In this document: positions 33,704 through 44,917 of the stretch, piece after piece | Layout: every line of letters starts with the position of its first letter | How positions within the stretch are numbered: position 1 is the stretch's first letter | DNA from: Variovorax paradoxus | Lineage (GTDB): Bacteria; Pseudomonadota; Gammaproteobacteria; Burkholderiales; Burkholderiaceae_C | DNA length: 64,000 bases | Direction: 5' to 3' | Assembly (NCBI RefSeq): GCF_018614955.1 | Contig: NZ_JAGGNV010000020.1 | Location: 1-64,000 of the forward strand | Notes under the pieces: generated by a model | The model's database searches: none | The model's input: the letters and a program-made list of their open reading frames with translations, nothing else | What the model was told of the DNA's origin: nothing | Position numbers and translations under genes: made by a program

Positions 33704-34975
33704 TCAGCCGTAGACCAGCCGTCCGCCCACCAGCGTGTAGCGCGCTCGCCCGCGCAGCGCGTACCCACCGAAGGGCGTGTGCTTGCCCTGGCTGCGCAGC
33801 GCCTCGGGCCGCACCTGCCATTCGAGCGCGGGATCGACGACGCAGAGGTCGGCGGCCAGGCCCGGCGACAGCCGGCCCGCTTCCTCGACGCCGATCAGCT
33901 CTGCCGGCGCCGCGCTCACGACCTCGATCGCGCGCGCCAGTCCGGCGCCGCTCTGCTCGCCCCACTGCAAGGCCAGCGGCAGCAGCAGCTCGAGCCCGGT
34001 CGCGCCCGGCTCGCTCTCGGCGAAAGGCAGGGTCTTAGCATCGGCCTCCACCGGCGTGTGGTCGGACACCAGCGCGTCGATCGTGCCGTCGGCGAGCGCG
34101 GCGGAAAGCGCATCGCGGTCGCGCTGCTGGCGCAGCGGCGGGTTGAGCCGCGCGCGGCTGTCGAAGTAGCCGATGTCGGTGTCGGCCAGGTGCAGCGAGT
34201 TGATGCTGACGTCGCAGCTGAGCGGCAGCCCTTCGGCCTTGGCAGCGCGCACCAGGGCGACGCCGTCCGCGCTCGACAGGCGGCACAGGTGCACGCGCGC
34301 GCCGGTACCGCGCATGAGTTCGACGATGGTGAAGATCGCGATCGTTTCGGCCGCGACCGGCACGCCGGCCAGGCCCAGTCGGGTGGCGAGCGGGCCGCTG
34401 GCGGCCACGCCCTTGCCCAGGTCGCGGTCCTGCGGGCGCAGCCACACGGTATAGCCGAAGGTGCTGGCGTAGAGCAGCGCGCGCTGCAGCACCTGCGTGT
34501 TGCCCAGCGGGATGTCGGCCTGGCCGAAGCCGATGCAGCCGGCCTCGGTGAGCTCGGCCATCTCGGTGAGCACTTCACCGGCGAGGCCGCGCGTGAGCGC
34601 GCCGAGCGGGAACAGGCGCGCGCTCTGCATCTTCTCGGCGCGGAACTTGAGCATCTCGACCAGGCCGGGCTCGTCGAGCACGGGGTCGGTGTCGGGCGGG
34701 CAGACCAGGCTGGTGACGCCGCCGGCGACCGCCGCGGCCATCTCGCTCTCCAGCATGCCTTCGTGTTCGTAGCCGGGCTCGCGCAGCCGCGCGGCCAGGT
34801 CCACCAGGCCGGGCACGACGAGGCAGCCCTGGGCATCGAGCGTGCGGTCGGCACGGAAGTCGGCGGGCGTGCTGCCGATGGCGAGCACCTTGCCGTCAGC
34901 GAGTGCGACATCGGCCTGGCGGTCGATGCCCGACGCGGGATCGATGACGCGCCCATTGGTGATCAGGATTTTCAT
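33704..34975 (-). CDS. Non-catalytic dihydroorotase homologue (PyrC')
   Basis: A 423-residue amidohydrolase-fold protein related to dihydroorotase. In true dihydroorotase the zinc site begins DxHxHxREPG; here it reads D59-L-A61-A-R63-L-R-E-P-G, so both histidines are lost, and the region that usually supplies the carboxylated lysine is altered. This matches the pseudo-dihydroorotase PyrC' that serves as a structural partner for aspartate transcarbamoylase in beta- and gammaproteobacteria. It starts 4 bases inside pyrB (ATGA). A catalytic PyrC must be elsewhere. Confidence 0.9.
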   Translation of the reverse strand: MKILITNGRVIDPASGIDRQADVALADGKVLAIGSTPADFRADRTLDAQGCLVVPGLVDLAARLREPGYEHEGMLESEMAAAVAGGVTSLVCPPDTDPVLDEPGLVEMLKFRAEKMQSARLFPLGALTRGLAGEVLTEMAELTEAGCIGFGQADIPLGNTQVLQRALLYASTFGYTVWLRPQDRDLGKGVAASGPLATRLGLAGVPVAAETIAIFTIVELMRGTGARVHLCRLSSADGVALVRAAKAEGLPLSCDVSINSLHLADTDIGYFDSRARLNPPLRQQRDRDALSAALADGTIDALVSDHTPVEADAKTLPFAESEPGATGLELLLPLALQWGEQSGAGLARAIEVVSAAPAELIGVEEAGRLSPGLAADLCVVDPALEWQVRPEALRSQGKHTPFGGYALRGRARYTLVGGRLVYG

Positions 34976-35934
34976 GCTTCGTTTCCGGCGACGATGCTCA
35001 TCACGGCCATGCGGACCGCGATGCCGAATGTGACCTGCGGCAGGATCACGCTCTGCTGCCCGTCGACCACGGCCGAGTCGATCTCGACGCCGCGGTTGAT
35101 CGGCCCCGGATGCATCACGATCGCATCGGGCTTGGCGAGCTGCAGCTTCTCGGGCGTGAGGCCGTAGGTCTTGAAGAATTCCTGCGACGAAGGCAGCAGC
35201 GCGCCGCTCATGCGCTCGTTCTGCAGCCGCAGCATGATGATCACGTCGCAGTCCTTGATGCCTTCCTCGAGCGAGTGGCACACGCGCACGCCCATCTGCG
35301 CCATGTCGCCCGGCACCAGCGTCTTGGGGCCGACCACGCGCACCTCGGCGCAGCCCAGCGTGGTGAGGCCGTGGATGTCGGAGCGCGCCACGCGCGAGTG
35401 CAGCACGTCGCCGACGATCGCCACCGTGAGGTTGGAGAAATCCTTCTTGTAGTGGCGGATCGTGTACATGTCGAGCAGCCCCTGCGTCGGATGTGCGTGG
35501 CGGCCGTCGCCGGCATTCACCACGTGCACGTGCGGTGCGACATGCTGCGCGATCAGGTAGGGCGCGCCCGATTCGCTGTGCCGCACCACGAACAGGTCGG
35601 CCGCCATCGCGCTCAGGTTGGCGATGGTGTCGAGCAGCGATTCGCCCTTGGTCGCCGACGAGCGCGCGATGTCGAGGTTGATGACGTCGGCCGACAGCCG
35701 CTTGGCCGCGATCTCGAAGGTGGTGCGGGTGCGGGTGGAGTTCTCGAAGAAGAGGTTGAACACGCTCTTGCCGCGCAGCAGCGGTACCTTCTTCACCTCG
35801 CGGTCGCTCACGCTGGTGAAGTTGGCGGCGGTGTCGAGGATGTGGGTGACGATGTCCTTCGGCAGGCCCTCGATCGAGAGCAGGTGGATCAGCTCGCCGT
35901 TCTTGTTGAGTTGGGGGTTGCGTTTGTAGAGCAT
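34972..35934 (-). CDS. pyrB: Aspartate carbamoyltransferase catalytic subunit
   Basis: A 320-residue enzyme that condenses carbamoyl phosphate and aspartate to carbamoyl aspartate, the first committed step of pyrimidine synthesis. The carbamoyl phosphate loop [11 protein letters not shown] (S66-R70), [13 protein letters not shown] and HPGPINRG are all present. No PyrI regulatory chain is nearby; in this arrangement the active enzyme is a PyrB-PyrC' complex (family knowledge). It overlaps pyrR by 1 base and pyrC' by 4 bases. Confidence 0.95.
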   Translation of the reverse strand: MLYKRNPQLNKNGELIHLLSIEGLPKDIVTHILDTAANFTSVSDREVKKVPLLRGKSVFNLFFENSTRTRTTFEIAAKRLSADVINLDIARSSATKGESLLDTIANLSAMAADLFVVRHSESGAPYLIAQHVAPHVHVVNAGDGRHAHPTQGLLDMYTIRHYKKDFSNLTVAIVGDVLHSRVARSDIHGLTTLGCAEVRVVGPKTLVPGDMAQMGVRVCHSLEEGIKDCDVIIMLRLQNERMSGALLPSSQEFFKTYGLTPEKLQLAKPDAIVMHPGPINRGVEIDSAVVDGQQSVILPQVTFGIAVRMAVMSIVAGNEA

Positions 35935-36431
35935 CAGCTGCTTTCCTCGACTTGGAGGCTGAACACGCCATTGCCGTCGCGCGCGAGAGCAAGCGACTTC
36001 GAGGCCGGCAGTTCGACGCGCGTGGCCGCGAAGTCGGCCGCTACCGGCAATTCGCGCCCGCCCCTGTCCACCAGCACCGCGAGCCGCACGCAGGCCGGCC
36101 GGCCGAAGTCGAACAGTTCGTTGAGCACCGCGCGCAGGGTGCGGCCGGTGTAGAGCACGTCGTCGAGCAGGAGCACGTCGGCGCCGTTGACATCGAAGGG
36201 CAGATGGGTCTGCGCGCTCGCGGCCAGGCCGCGGCGCGCGAAGTCGTCGCGGTGCATGGCCGAGGAAATGGTGCCGGGGGCGCCGGCCAGACCCAGGTCT
36301 TTCTGCAGCCGCTCGACCAGCCAGGCGCCTCCGGAGGTGATGCCGACCAGGCGCGTGTCCTGGCGCAGGAGGGATTTCACGCCGCGCAGCAGCTCGATGT
36401 AGAGCGCTTCTGCGTCAGGTATCGAATTCAC
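35934..36431 (-). CDS. pyrR: PyrR: uracil phosphoribosyltransferase / pyr regulator
   Basis: A 165-residue type I phosphoribosyltransferase with the PRPP motif [16 protein letters not shown]. PyrR makes UMP from uracil and, in Gram-positive bacteria, regulates pyr mRNA by attenuation; no such leader is seen here. It starts at GTG 36431, with GAGGAG 7 bases ahead and a 4-base overlap with ruvX. It is translationally coupled to pyrB. Confidence 0.92.
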   Translation of the reverse strand: MNSIPDAEALYIELLRGVKSLLRQDTRLVGITSGGAWLVERLQKDLGLAGAPGTISSAMHRDDFARRGLAASAQTHLPFDVNGADVLLLDDVLYTGRTLRAVLNELFDFGRPACVRLAVLVDRGGRELPVAADFAATRVELPASKSLALARDGNGVFSLQVEESS

Positions 36432-36865
36432 GGAAGGCTCCTCAGGAACTGTTCAAGAATGATGCAGGCCGATGCCGCATCGGCATCGCGCGCGCCCGAG
36501 GCCAGCGCCTCGGTCGTGCTGTAGCGCTCGTCGACCTCGTAGACGGGCAGCCCGAAGCGGCCCTTCAACTGCCGCGCGAAGCGCTGGGCGGCCCGGGTGT
36601 TGTCGTGCGGTGCGCCGTCGGGATGGTAGGGAACGCCGACCACCAGCGCGTCGGGCTGCCATTCGCGGATGCGGGCTTCGACCTGCGCAAAGCGTGCGTC
36701 GCCCTCGGCCTTGATGGTGGCTTGCGGCGTGGCGCTCTTCAACAGCCGGTTGCCGCTCGCGACACCGGTTCGCTTCTGCCCGAAGTCGAAGGCCAGGAAG
36801 CTTTGGAAATGGGAGGGAACGGAAGCAGGTGGGGCAGCGCTGTCAGGCATCGCCGAAACCCTCAC
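36428..36865 (-). CDS. ruvX: Putative pre-16S rRNA nuclease / Holliday junction resolvase (RuvX/YqgF)
   Basis: A 145-residue RNase H-fold nuclease. The catalytic acidic residues are in FLAFDFGQKRTGVA, VVGVPY and the C-terminal DADAASACIILEQF, as in YqgF. Homologues process the 5' end of 16S rRNA. It starts at GTG 36865 overlapping the yqgE stop (GTGA); ATG 36850 is an alternative. The yqgE-ruvX-pyrR order is conserved in betaproteobacteria. Confidence 0.92.
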   Translation of the reverse strand: MRVSAMPDSAAPPASVPSHFQSFLAFDFGQKRTGVASGNRLLKSATPQATIKAEGDARFAQVEARIREWQPDALVVGVPYHPDGAPHDNTRAAQRFARQLKGRFGLPVYEVDERYSTTEALASGARDADAASACIILEQFLRSLP

Positions 36866-37461
36866 GCATGCCCCGCGTCGGGCGACAGCGTCCAGGCCTC
36901 GAGGCCCAGCAGCGACAGCGCCCTGTCGTAGCGCTGCTCGATCGGCGTGTCGAAGATCACCGCCGGGTCGGCAACCACCGTGAGCCAGCTGTTCTCGGCC
37001 AGTTCGGATTCGAGCTGGCCCTCGCCCCAGGCCGCGTAGCCGAGCGACACCAGCACCTTGCGCGGGCCGGCGCCGGTGGCCAGGGCCTCCAGCACGTCCT
37101 TGGAAGTGGTCATCTCCAGCCCGCCGGGAATGGTCATGGTCGAGGCGTAGACGGATTCGTTAGGCCTCTCGGCATCGGAGAACACCGGCTCGTGCAGCAC
37201 GAAGCCGCGCTCGGTCTGCACCGGCCCGCCCTGGAACACGGGTGCGCTGCCGAGCTCGGGGCGCGAGAGGTGAAGCTCGATCTTCTCGAACAGCACCTTG
37301 AGATTGATGTCGCTGGGCTTGTTGATCACCAGGCCGAGCGCGCCACGCTCGCTGTGCTCGCAGAGGTAGACCACGCTGCGGCTGAAGGACTTGTCTGCCA
37401 GCCCCGGCATCGCGATCAGGAAGTGATGCGTGAGGTTCATCGGGGCAGAATCGAAGGCCAT
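36862..37461 (-). CDS. yqgE: UPF0301/AlgH family protein (YqgE)
   Basis: A 199-residue conserved protein of the YqgE/AlgH family (MNLTHHFLIAMPGL, INKPSDI, FQGGPV, GYAAWGEGQLE). The function is unknown; AlgH was once linked to alginate regulation in Pseudomonas. It heads the coupled yqgE-ruvX-pyrR-pyrB-pyrC' run. The start may be ATG 37461 or the conserved ATG 37440; the first touches the divergent photolyase ATG. Confidence 0.88.
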   Translation of the reverse strand: MAFDSAPMNLTHHFLIAMPGLADKSFSRSVVYLCEHSERGALGLVINKPSDINLKVLFEKIELHLSRPELGSAPVFQGGPVQTERGFVLHEPVFSDAERPNESVYASTMTIPGGLEMTTSKDVLEALATGAGPRKVLVSLGYAAWGEGQLESELAENSWLTVVADPAVIFDTPIEQRYDRALSLLGLEAWTLSPDAGHA

Positions 37462-38971
37462 GCCGCCGATTTTACTGGCCGTCGACAAAAGCTATCCCAA
37501 GGGCTTGATGTGGTTCCGCCGCGACCTCCGGGTGGAGGACAACGCGGCGCTCTACCACGCGCTGCGCAACTGCCGGCAGGTGCTCTGCGTTTTCGTCTTC
37601 GACCGCGCGATCCTCGATGCGCTGCCGCGCGTGGACCGGCGCGTGGAATTCATCCGCGAATCGCTGGTCGAGCTCGATGCCGAGCTGCGCGCGCTGGGCG
37701 GCGGCCTGATCGTGCGCCACGCGGTGGCCGCGGACGAAATCGCGCCGCTGGCGCGCGCGCTGGATGTGCAAGCCGTGTTCGCGAACCGCGACGACGAGCC
37801 CGACGCTCTCGCGCGCGACGCCAAGGTCTTCGGCGCGCTCGCCAACGCCGGCATCGCCTTCCACACCCACAAGGACCAGGCCGTCTTCGAACGCGACGAG
37901 CTGCTGACCCAAACCGGCCAGCCTTACACGGTGTTCACGCCCTACAGGCGCGCCTGGCTGGCCAAGGTCGATGCCTTCTATCTGAAGCCCTATCCCGTGC
38001 GCGGCTACGCCGATGCGCTTGCCCCCGCGCCCGAGAAATTCGGCGCGCCGGTGCCGGCGCTGGCCGAGATCGGCTTCGAAAAGAGCAACCTGGCCGAGCT
38101 CGACATCCCGACCGGCAGCCAGGGCGCCGCCGCACTGCTCAACGACTTCTTCCAGCGCATAGACCGCTACGACACGGCGCGCGACTATCCCGCGGTGCGC
38201 GGCCCCAGCTACCTGGGCGTCCACCTGCGCTTCGGCACGGTCTCGATCCGACAGCTCGCGGGCATGGCGCACCAGGTCTCGCTGCAAGGCGATGCGGGCG
38301 CCGCGACCTGGCTCGGCGAGCTGATCTGGCGCGACTTCTATTTCCAGATCCAGGCTCACCATCCGCATGTGGCGGAGGGCGGCGAGTCGCGCAGCTTCAG
38401 ACCGGAGTACGACAAGATCCAGTGGCACCACGGCAAGCACGCCGACCTGCTGTTCGAGGCCTGGTGCAAAGGCCAGACCGGCTACCCGCTGGTCGACGCC
38501 GCGATGGCGCAGATCAACCAGAGCGGCTACATGCACAACCGGCTGCGCATGGTGGTGGCCAGCTTTCTCTGCAAGGACCTGGGGCTGGACTGGCGGCGCG
38601 GCGAGCGCTACTTCGCGCTGCACCTCAACGACTTCGAGCTGTCGTCGAACAACGGCGGCTGGCAGTGGGCGAGCTCCAGCGGCTGCGATGCGCAGCCCTA
38701 CTTCCGGATCTTCAATCCCGTGACGCAGAGCGAGCGCTTCGACCCCGAAGGCAAGTTCATCCGCCGCTACCTGCCGCAGCTCGCGAAGCTGCCCAACGCG
38801 GCGATCCACGCACCGTGGACCGCCAAGCCGCTGGAGCTGGAAGCGGCCGGGGTGAAGCTGGGCGAGAACTACCCGAAGCCGATCGTCGACCACGCCGAGG
38901 CGCGCGAGCGGACGCTGCAACGCTACGGGGTGGTGCGCAATGCGCTCGACAAGAAGAAAGGCAGCGCCTGA
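37460..38971 (+). CDS. phrB: Deoxyribodipyrimidine photolyase (class I)
   Basis: A 503-residue flavoprotein that repairs cyclobutane pyrimidine dimers with blue light. The N-terminal cofactor domain opens with LMWFRRDLRVEDNAALYHAL. The FAD domain contains LGELIWRDFYFQ, WCKGQTGYPLVDAAM, GYMHNRLRM and NDFELSSNNGGWQW. The longest plausible start is ATG 37460, whose bases overlap the divergent yqgE ATG; ATG 37508 (MWFRR, AAGGG upstream) is an attractive alternative. It ends 18 bases before the convergent chpA stop. Confidence 0.93.
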   Translation: MPPILLAVDKSYPKGLMWFRRDLRVEDNAALYHALRNCRQVLCVFVFDRAILDALPRVDRRVEFIRESLVELDAELRALGGGLIVRHAVAADEIAPLARALDVQAVFANRDDEPDALARDAKVFGALANAGIAFHTHKDQAVFERDELLTQTGQPYTVFTPYRRAWLAKVDAFYLKPYPVRGYADALAPAPEKFGAPVPALAEIGFEKSNLAELDIPTGSQGAAALLNDFFQRIDRYDTARDYPAVRGPSYLGVHLRFGTVSIRQLAGMAHQVSLQGDAGAATWLGELIWRDFYFQIQAHHPHVAEGGESRSFRPEYDKIQWHHGKHADLLFEAWCKGQTGYPLVDAAMAQINQSGYMHNRLRMVVASFLCKDLGLDWRRGERYFALHLNDFELSSNNGGWQWASSSGCDAQPYFRIFNPVTQSERFDPEGKFIRRYLPQLAKLPNAAIHAPWTAKPLELEAAGVKLGENYPKPIVDHAEARERTLQRYGVVRNALDKKKGSA

Positions 38972-38995
38972 GGGCGCTGCCTCGCCCGCTCAGGC
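38966..38995. terminator. Hairpin across both stop codons of phrB and chpA
   Basis: GCCTGA / TCAGGC outer arms (38966-38971, 38990-38995) and GGGCG / CGCCC inner arms (38972-38976, 38983-38987) form a strong stem with a 2-base bulge, spanning both convergent stop codons. No U-run is present, so it may act as a roadblock or stabiliser. Confidence 0.4.
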
Positions 38996-41900
38996 CGCCA
39001 TCGCCACCGGCACCTCGGCGCTGGTGTAGCTGCGCACCAGCCGCAGCAGCTCTTCTTCGGAATAGGGCTTGCCGAGGTAGTGGTTGACGCCCAGCGTGCG
39101 CGCGTGGTCGCGGTGCTTCTCGGCGATGCGAGAGGTGATCATGATGATCGGCAGGCCGGCCAGCGACTCGTCGGCGCGGATGTTGCGCGCGAGGTCGAAG
39201 CCGTCCATGCGCGGCATCTCGATGTCGGACAGCACCACGGCCGGCCGTTCCTGCTGCAACCGCTCCAGCGCCTGCAGGCCGTCGGCCGCCAGCGACACGC
39301 GGTAGCCTTCGCGCTGCAGCAGGCGCTGCGTGACGCGCCGCACCGTGATCGAGTCGTCGACCACCAGCACCAGCGGAATCTGCGGCGCCGGCTGGGGCAG
39401 CGAAGGTTCTACGCTGCGCGCACCCTGCGACGACGCCGACGCAGCTGCGGCCCTGGCCTGGAGCTGGCGTGCCTTCTCGCCATGCACCGCGGCCAGCGCG
39501 ACAGGGTTGTAGATCATCGCCACCGCACCGGACGCCAGCACCGAGATGCCGGCCATGCCCGGCAGCCGCGAGAGCTGCGGCCCGAGGTTCTTGACCACGA
39601 CTTCCTGGTTGCCCAGCACTTCGTCCACGTGCAGCGCCACGCGCTGCTGCGCGCTTCGGACCATGACGATGGTGTTGGTCTTGCCGATTGCGCGGTCGCT
39701 GCGCGCCGATGACTGCAGCAAAGCGCCGGCCCAGAAGAAAGGCACCTGCTCGCCGGCGAAGGCATAGCGCTGGTTGAGGTACGCGGTTTCGAGCTCGGAG
39801 CCGCTGGCGCGCTGCACCAGCTCCACCAGGTTGGACGGCACGCCGATCGAGGTGGCGCCGGTGCGCAGCATGACCACGTGGGTCACGGCGGTGGTCAGGG
39901 GCAGCACGAGCTTGAAGCTGGTGCCCTCGCCCGGCTTGCTCTGGGTTTCGATGCGGCCGCCGAGCGCCGCGACCTGCGCGCGCACCACGTCCATGCCGAT
40001 GCCGCGGCCGGCCAGTTCCGAGACCTGCTCCGCGGTCGAGAAGCCGGGCTGGAAGATCAGTTCGGCGGCCTCGTCTTCGCTGAGCTTCTGGCCTTGGGCG
40101 ATCAGGCCCAGGGACTGCGCGCGCTCAAGGATGCGCTTGTGGTTGAGGCCCGCGCCGTCGTCGCGGAAGCTCACCGAGACGTCATTGCCTTCGTGGTGCA
40201 GCTCGATGACGATCAGGCCGCTGGCTTCCTTGCCGGCCTTCTCGCGCGCCGCCACGTCCTCGATGCCGTGCGCGACGCAGTTGCGCAGCAGGTGCTCGAA
40301 GGCGGGCGTCATGCGGTCCAGCACGCCGCGGTCCATCTCGATCGAGCCGCCAACGATGTCGAGGCGCACCTGCTTGCCGGTGTCCTTGGAGGCCTGCCGC
40401 ACCACGCGGTAGAGGCGCTCGGAAATGCCTTCGAACTCCACCATGCGCGTGCGCAGCAGCCCGCGCTGGAGTTCGCGCGTCTGGCGCGCCTGCGCGCTGA
40501 GGTCGTCTTCGGTCGCCTGCACGGTCTTCTGGAGCGTGCGCTGCACGGTGGCCACGTCGTTGACCGACTCGGCCATCATGCGCGTGAGCTCCTGCACACG
40601 CGTGAAGCGGTCGAACTCGAGCGGGTCGAAGCCCTGCTGCGAGTCCTTGGCCTGGGCCAGGCGCGATTGCATCTGGCTTTCGGCCTGGACCTCGATGTCG
40701 CGCAGCTGCTGGCGCAGCCGGTCGAGGTTGCCGGTGAGGTCGCCGAGCGAGCTGCGCAGCTGGCCCAGTTCGGCCTCGAGCCGCGAGCGCGTGATGATGA
40801 CCTCGCCGGCCTGCGCCACCAGGCGGTCGAGCAGATGGGTGCGAATGCGCACCGCCTGGCTCGAGATAGTGCGCAGCGGCGTCAATGCGGACGGCGAAGG
40901 CAGCACGACCGCGCGGCGAGCCGCATCGGCCTCTCCAACGGGCACCGGCTCCGCCGTACCCATCTCCGGCTCGGCAGCGTCGGCTGCCGCTTCTGCAGTG
41001 GCCGATACGGCGGGAGCCGCCGGAGCGGCAGCGACCACCCGCTGCACCAGCTCGGTCTGGATCGCGTCGTCGGCGGCGCGCAGCCCGTCGAAGGTGGCTT
41101 GCAGTGTGTCGAAGCGGGTGAGCAGGTGCTCGATCGCCTGGCGGTCGGCGCCCTCGGCGCTGATCGCCTCGATCTCGGATTCCATGCGGTGGGCACGTTC
41201 GCCCAGTCGCATGGCACCGGCCAGCCGGGCACTGCCCTTGAGCGTGTGCAAGGTGCGCAGCGTGGAGGCACGGGGCGCCGGGTCGTCGGGATGCTGCGAC
41301 CACTCGCGCAACGCGGTGCCGAGCTGAGGCAGCAGTTCGGCCGCCTCTTCCTCGAAGATCGGGAACAGGTCGACGTCGATCACGTCGGTGACGTCGATCG
41401 CGTCCTCGGAGTCGTCGAGCGCCACGTCAGGGACGGCAAAGCGCAACGAAGCCACGGATCCGATCGCGGCTTCGCCCATGTCGATCGGCATCGGCGAGGC
41501 TGCCACATCGCGCAGCGCGCGCATGGTTTCTTCGGCGGGCTCGTGCAGAAAGCCGGCGGCGAACTGGTGCAGCAGGCGCCGCAACTCTTCGGCTGCCGCC
41601 AGCAGCACGGCACCCTGCGCCGGCGTGCCGCGGCCCTGCATGTGCAGATGCTGCAGTGCCGCCTCGATCGAGCGCGCCATGTCCGACAGGCCCTGGAAGC
41701 CCACGGTCGCGGAACTGCCGGCGAGCGAATGGGCGAGCCCGATGGTCGAATCCGACACGCGTTCGTGCGTTTCGAGCGCCCACTCGCCGACCTCGGTGGC
41801 CAGCTGGCGCGACCATTCGTCGGCTTCGTTGAGATAGACGTTGTAGAGCGCGATGCCGATGCGCAGCGGGCCGATCACCTTCACCTGGTCGTCGGCGCTC

Positions 41901-44900
41901 GGGACCGGACGCTCCGGCTCGGCTTCGGGTTCTGCGCTTGCGGCAATCGCTTCGGACTCGGGTTCCTGCAGCGCCTGCGGCAGTTCTTCGACTGCCTGCT
42001 CGGCGACCGCCGGGGCCTCGGGCTCCGGTGGGGCTTCAGGCTCGAAGTGCAGCGCCCATGCAGGTTCCGGCGTTGGCTCGGGTTCTGCAACAGGCGCCGG
42101 AATCGGAGCAGGCGCCTCGAGGACGGGCTCGGCCGGCAGCGCCAGCGCGGGCTCGATCGAGACATGCGCGGTTTCGAGGAAGTCGATTTCTTCGAGCTCG
42201 GCCGGCGGCACGGGCTCTTCCGGCGGCGGGGTCGGCTTGGCTTCGAAATCGAGGAAATCGGTCGAGGCGAATTCGTCGGCGTCGACGCTGGCGGAGTGAG
42301 ACACCGGCTCCGGTGCGGCCTCGCTCGGCGTCTCGACCGCGATCGGCCCCAGATCGAATTCGATCTCGGGCAGTTCCGGCAAGGGAAGCGGCTCGGGCTG
42401 CGCGTCGGGCGCAGCCTTGGCCTCGGCCATGGTTTCTTCGGCCGCGATATGGCGCGCTGCGGCCACCAGGGCTTCGGCGTCGGCTACGCGCGCCGGCGCC
42501 AGCGGTTCGCCGGTACGCAGCGCTTCGGCCATGCTGCGGAAGGGTGCGGACTGCCAACCGTGCGGCTCGCTGGCGGCGATGGCTTCGACCCACTTCGCGA
42601 AATCCGTCAGTGCGCGCTTGGTGCCGGCAAGCAGTTCGGGCGTGGCCGGACGCTGGTCGGCCAGCCAGGTGTTGAGCACCTGCTCGAAGGACCAGGCGGC
42701 CTCGCCGAAATCCATCAGCCCGACCATGCGCGAGCTGCCCTTGAGGGTGTGGAAGGCGCGCCGCAGCACGGTCAGCTCGCCGTTGTCGTCCGGCTGCGCG
42801 CCGAGCGCCGACACGGCGGCCAGGCCGTTGTGCAGCACCTCGCGGGCCTCGTCGAGGAAGATGTTCTGGAGATCGTCTTCCTCGAGCTCCGTCACTTCGG
42901 TGTCGGGCAGGCCTTCCAGCGGCGCCGGGCCGGTGATCTTGGCGGTCCAGCTCGCGGTGGCGCGGCTGAATTCCTCGATCGGCGAAGGCGCCTTGCGTGT
43001 CGGGACAGCCAGCGCGGCAAGCTTGGCTGCAATCTGGGCGTCGACTTCTTCGACGCTCAGCACGGTGTCGGTGACCGCGACAGGTCCGGACGCGGAGGCA
43101 AAGGAAACCGGGGCCGTCGCTTCGGGCACGTCGGTGTCGTTGGCCTGGCGGCCCATCAACGGCTTGAGCTCGCCGGCTTCGCTGTCGAACACGAACAGGC
43201 GCTTGGCCAGCGCCGGCTGGTAGCCGAGCATGTCGATCAGGAAGCCCAGCGCGCCGAGGTTGTTGCCGAGCGCGTCGAAATCGCTGGCTTCGGTGGAAGC
43301 GGCTTCCTCGGCCAGCAGATGGTCGACGTTGTCGCGCATGCGCTGCACGGTCTGCGCGGCCTGGTCGAGGCCGAGCACCGAGAACACGCCGCGCATCTGC
43401 AGCAGCTGGGTCGGTACCGTGCGCAGCACGCTCTTGTCGGCCGGTCGGCGGAAGAACTGGTCGAGCGATTTTTCGAGTTCGCTCAGGTGGGCGCGCAGCT
43501 CGCCGACCACGGTGCCCATGGTCTGGCGGTCGCTCACGCGGCGGTAGAGCTCTTCCATCCACGGCTCGAGCGGCTCCGAACGGCCGCCTTCGCGCACGCG
43601 TTCGATGCGGCCGGCCAGTTGCACCGTGCGCGCCGTCAATTGCCGGTCGTGCGGATCGAGGTCCTCGAAGGCGGCTTCGAGATAGAGGACCGAGGTCGCA
43701 ACTTCCATCGCCAGCTCGGTGGCCGGCGGCTTGGCCGAACGCAGCGAAGCGTCGACCGCGTTGTTCAGGGCCTGCACCATCGGCAGGCTCGGCGGATGCA
43801 GCTTCTGCAGCGACTCGCCGAGCTGGGCGAAGGTGTCGGCCACCTGCCGCGTGCGCGAGACGTCGCCGCCCGAGAGCGCCGACCACATTTCCTTGGCGGC
43901 CTCGATGCGCTTGCGCGCCTGCGCGAGCACCAGCGGGTCGAAGCGGCCGAACTGTTCGATCGCGTAGTCGACCTTCTGCTCGTTGGCCACGCCCCAGGCG
44001 ACACGCACCGCGCGCAGTGTGGCGGCTTCGTCGCGCGGGCCGGGCACGGCTTGCGCGCAGAAGAACAGCAGGTCCTGGCCCAGGCGGTCCGACACCGTGT
44101 TGTCGCCGCGCGCCAGGGTGGCGTACTGCAGCAGCACGCGCGAAGCGGCGCGCTTCACGTGGGAATCGGTCGGAATCAGCGACAGCGCCAGGGCCTCGAA
44201 GAAGCCGGCCGCGAGGGTCCAGAAACTCGCGACGCGCGGCACCGAGGCGCCGCGTCCCAAGCCCAGGCACAAGGCCTGAAGGCGCCGCGCGGCATGGTCG
44301 TCGCCGCTCTTGACGATCTTGAGCACTTCGCGATCGAGCTTGGAGCGGACCGCCGGGTCGTACACCAGCGCGGTCTGCGTCGGCGCCGGCTTGATCTCGA
44401 CCCAGCGCCAGCTCATGCTCCACAGGTCGGCCGGGTGGACGCGCTCGTTGCCGACCAGTTCCAGCACGTCGCGGTACTGGGGGAACAGCGCGACCGAGGA
44501 CACGGTCTTGCCCGCCAGCAGCGCATTGAGGAAATCGGTGGCGGCGAAGCCCGCGCGGTCGATCTTGTGGACGGCGGCTTCGGTGCAGCGCGCCGGCTCC
44601 GTGATGAAGCTCTGGACCGCGAACTCCATCGCGCCCAGCACCAGCGCCGGCGCCGAATGGCCCACCATCTGCAGCGCACCGACGGCCTGGTGCAGCTGCT
44701 GCCGCGCCATGCGCAGCGGCGTGGTGTCGTTCTCCGGAGCGCTGCCGGCCTCGCGGGCGAAGCGCCGCAGCGTCTTGCTGGCGTTGTCGAGCGACTTCTG
44801 GATTTCTCCGAGCACCCAGGCCAGCGGCCCGAGATCTTCGGTGGCTGGCGCGTTGCCAGCTACTGGGGCGGTGGCAGGGCTTTGGATCGACACGTTCTGC

Positions 44901-44917
44901 GCTCGGCGTTCAGACAA
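38990..44917 (-). CDS. chpA: Hybrid CheA-type kinase ChpA/PilL of the type IV pilus Chp system
   Basis: A 1975-residue hybrid chemotaxis kinase. Visible phosphotransfer (Hpt) histidines are H723 (FHTLKGSS), H1063 (AHSLAGSS) and H1224 (LHTLKGSA). Between the first and second Hpt lies a proline/alanine/glutamate-rich linker (roughly residues 830-1010). Then come the dimerisation helices, the ATPase ([24 protein letters not shown]), a CheW-like domain and a C-terminal receiver with D1898. It controls type IV pilus motor behaviour and, in Pseudomonas, cAMP level. The frame opens with TTG 44917, which overlaps the pilJ stop by 8 bases; GTG 44893 is the alternative. Confidence 0.93.
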   Translation of the reverse strand: MSERRAQNVSIQSPATAPVAGNAPATEDLGPLAWVLGEIQKSLDNASKTLRRFAREAGSAPENDTTPLRMARQQLHQAVGALQMVGHSAPALVLGAMEFAVQSFITEPARCTEAAVHKIDRAGFAATDFLNALLAGKTVSSVALFPQYRDVLELVGNERVHPADLWSMSWRWVEIKPAPTQTALVYDPAVRSKLDREVLKIVKSGDDHAARRLQALCLGLGRGASVPRVASFWTLAAGFFEALALSLIPTDSHVKRAASRVLLQYATLARGDNTVSDRLGQDLLFFCAQAVPGPRDEAATLRAVRVAWGVANEQKVDYAIEQFGRFDPLVLAQARKRIEAAKEMWSALSGGDVSRTRQVADTFAQLGESLQKLHPPSLPMVQALNNAVDASLRSAKPPATELAMEVATSVLYLEAAFEDLDPHDRQLTARTVQLAGRIERVREGGRSEPLEPWMEELYRRVSDRQTMGTVVGELRAHLSELEKSLDQFFRRPADKSVLRTVPTQLLQMRGVFSVLGLDQAAQTVQRMRDNVDHLLAEEAASTEASDFDALGNNLGALGFLIDMLGYQPALAKRLFVFDSEAGELKPLMGRQANDTDVPEATAPVSFASASGPVAVTDTVLSVEEVDAQIAAKLAALAVPTRKAPSPIEEFSRATASWTAKITGPAPLEGLPDTEVTELEEDDLQNIFLDEAREVLHNGLAAVSALGAQPDDNGELTVLRRAFHTLKGSSRMVGLMDFGEAAWSFEQVLNTWLADQRPATPELLAGTKRALTDFAKWVEAIAASEPHGWQSAPFRSMAEALRTGEPLAPARVADAEALVAAARHIAAEETMAEAKAAPDAQPEPLPLPELPEIEFDLGPIAVETPSEAAPEPVSHSASVDADEFASTDFLDFEAKPTPPPEEPVPPAELEEIDFLETAHVSIEPALALPAEPVLEAPAPIPAPVAEPEPTPEPAWALHFEPEAPPEPEAPAVAEQAVEELPQALQEPESEAIAASAEPEAEPERPVPSADDQVKVIGPLRIGIALYNVYLNEADEWSRQLATEVGEWALETHERVSDSTIGLAHSLAGSSATVGFQGLSDMARSIEAALQHLHMQGRGTPAQGAVLLAAAEELRRLLHQFAAGFLHEPAEETMRALRDVAASPMPIDMGEAAIGSVASLRFAVPDVALDDSEDAIDVTDVIDVDLFPIFEEEAAELLPQLGTALREWSQHPDDPAPRASTLRTLHTLKGSARLAGAMRLGERAHRMESEIEAISAEGADRQAIEHLLTRFDTLQATFDGLRAADDAIQTELVQRVVAAAPAAPAVSATAEAAADAAEPEMGTAEPVPVGEADAARRAVVLPSPSALTPLRTISSQAVRIRTHLLDRLVAQAGEVIITRSRLEAELGQLRSSLGDLTGNLDRLRQQLRDIEVQAESQMQSRLAQAKDSQQGFDPLEFDRFTRVQELTRMMAESVNDVATVQRTLQKTVQATEDDLSAQARQTRELQRGLLRTRMVEFEGISERLYRVVRQASKDTGKQVRLDIVGGSIEMDRGVLDRMTPAFEHLLRNCVAHGIEDVAAREKAGKEASGLIVIELHHEGNDVSVSFRDDGAGLNHKRILERAQSLGLIAQGQKLSEDEAAELIFQPGFSTAEQVSELAGRGIGMDVVRAQVAALGGRIETQSKPGEGTSFKLVLPLTTAVTHVVMLRTGATSIGVPSNLVELVQRASGSELETAYLNQRYAFAGEQVPFFWAGALLQSSARSDRAIGKTNTIVMVRSAQQRVALHVDEVLGNQEVVVKNLGPQLSRLPGMAGISVLASGAVAMIYNPVALAAVHGEKARQLQARAAAASASSQGARSVEPSLPQPAPQIPLVLVVDDSITVRRVTQRLLQREGYRVSLAADGLQALERLQQERPAVVLSDIEMPRMDGFDLARNIRADESLAGLPIIMITSRIAEKHRDHARTLGVNHYLGKPYSEEELLRLVRSYTSAEVPVAMAA

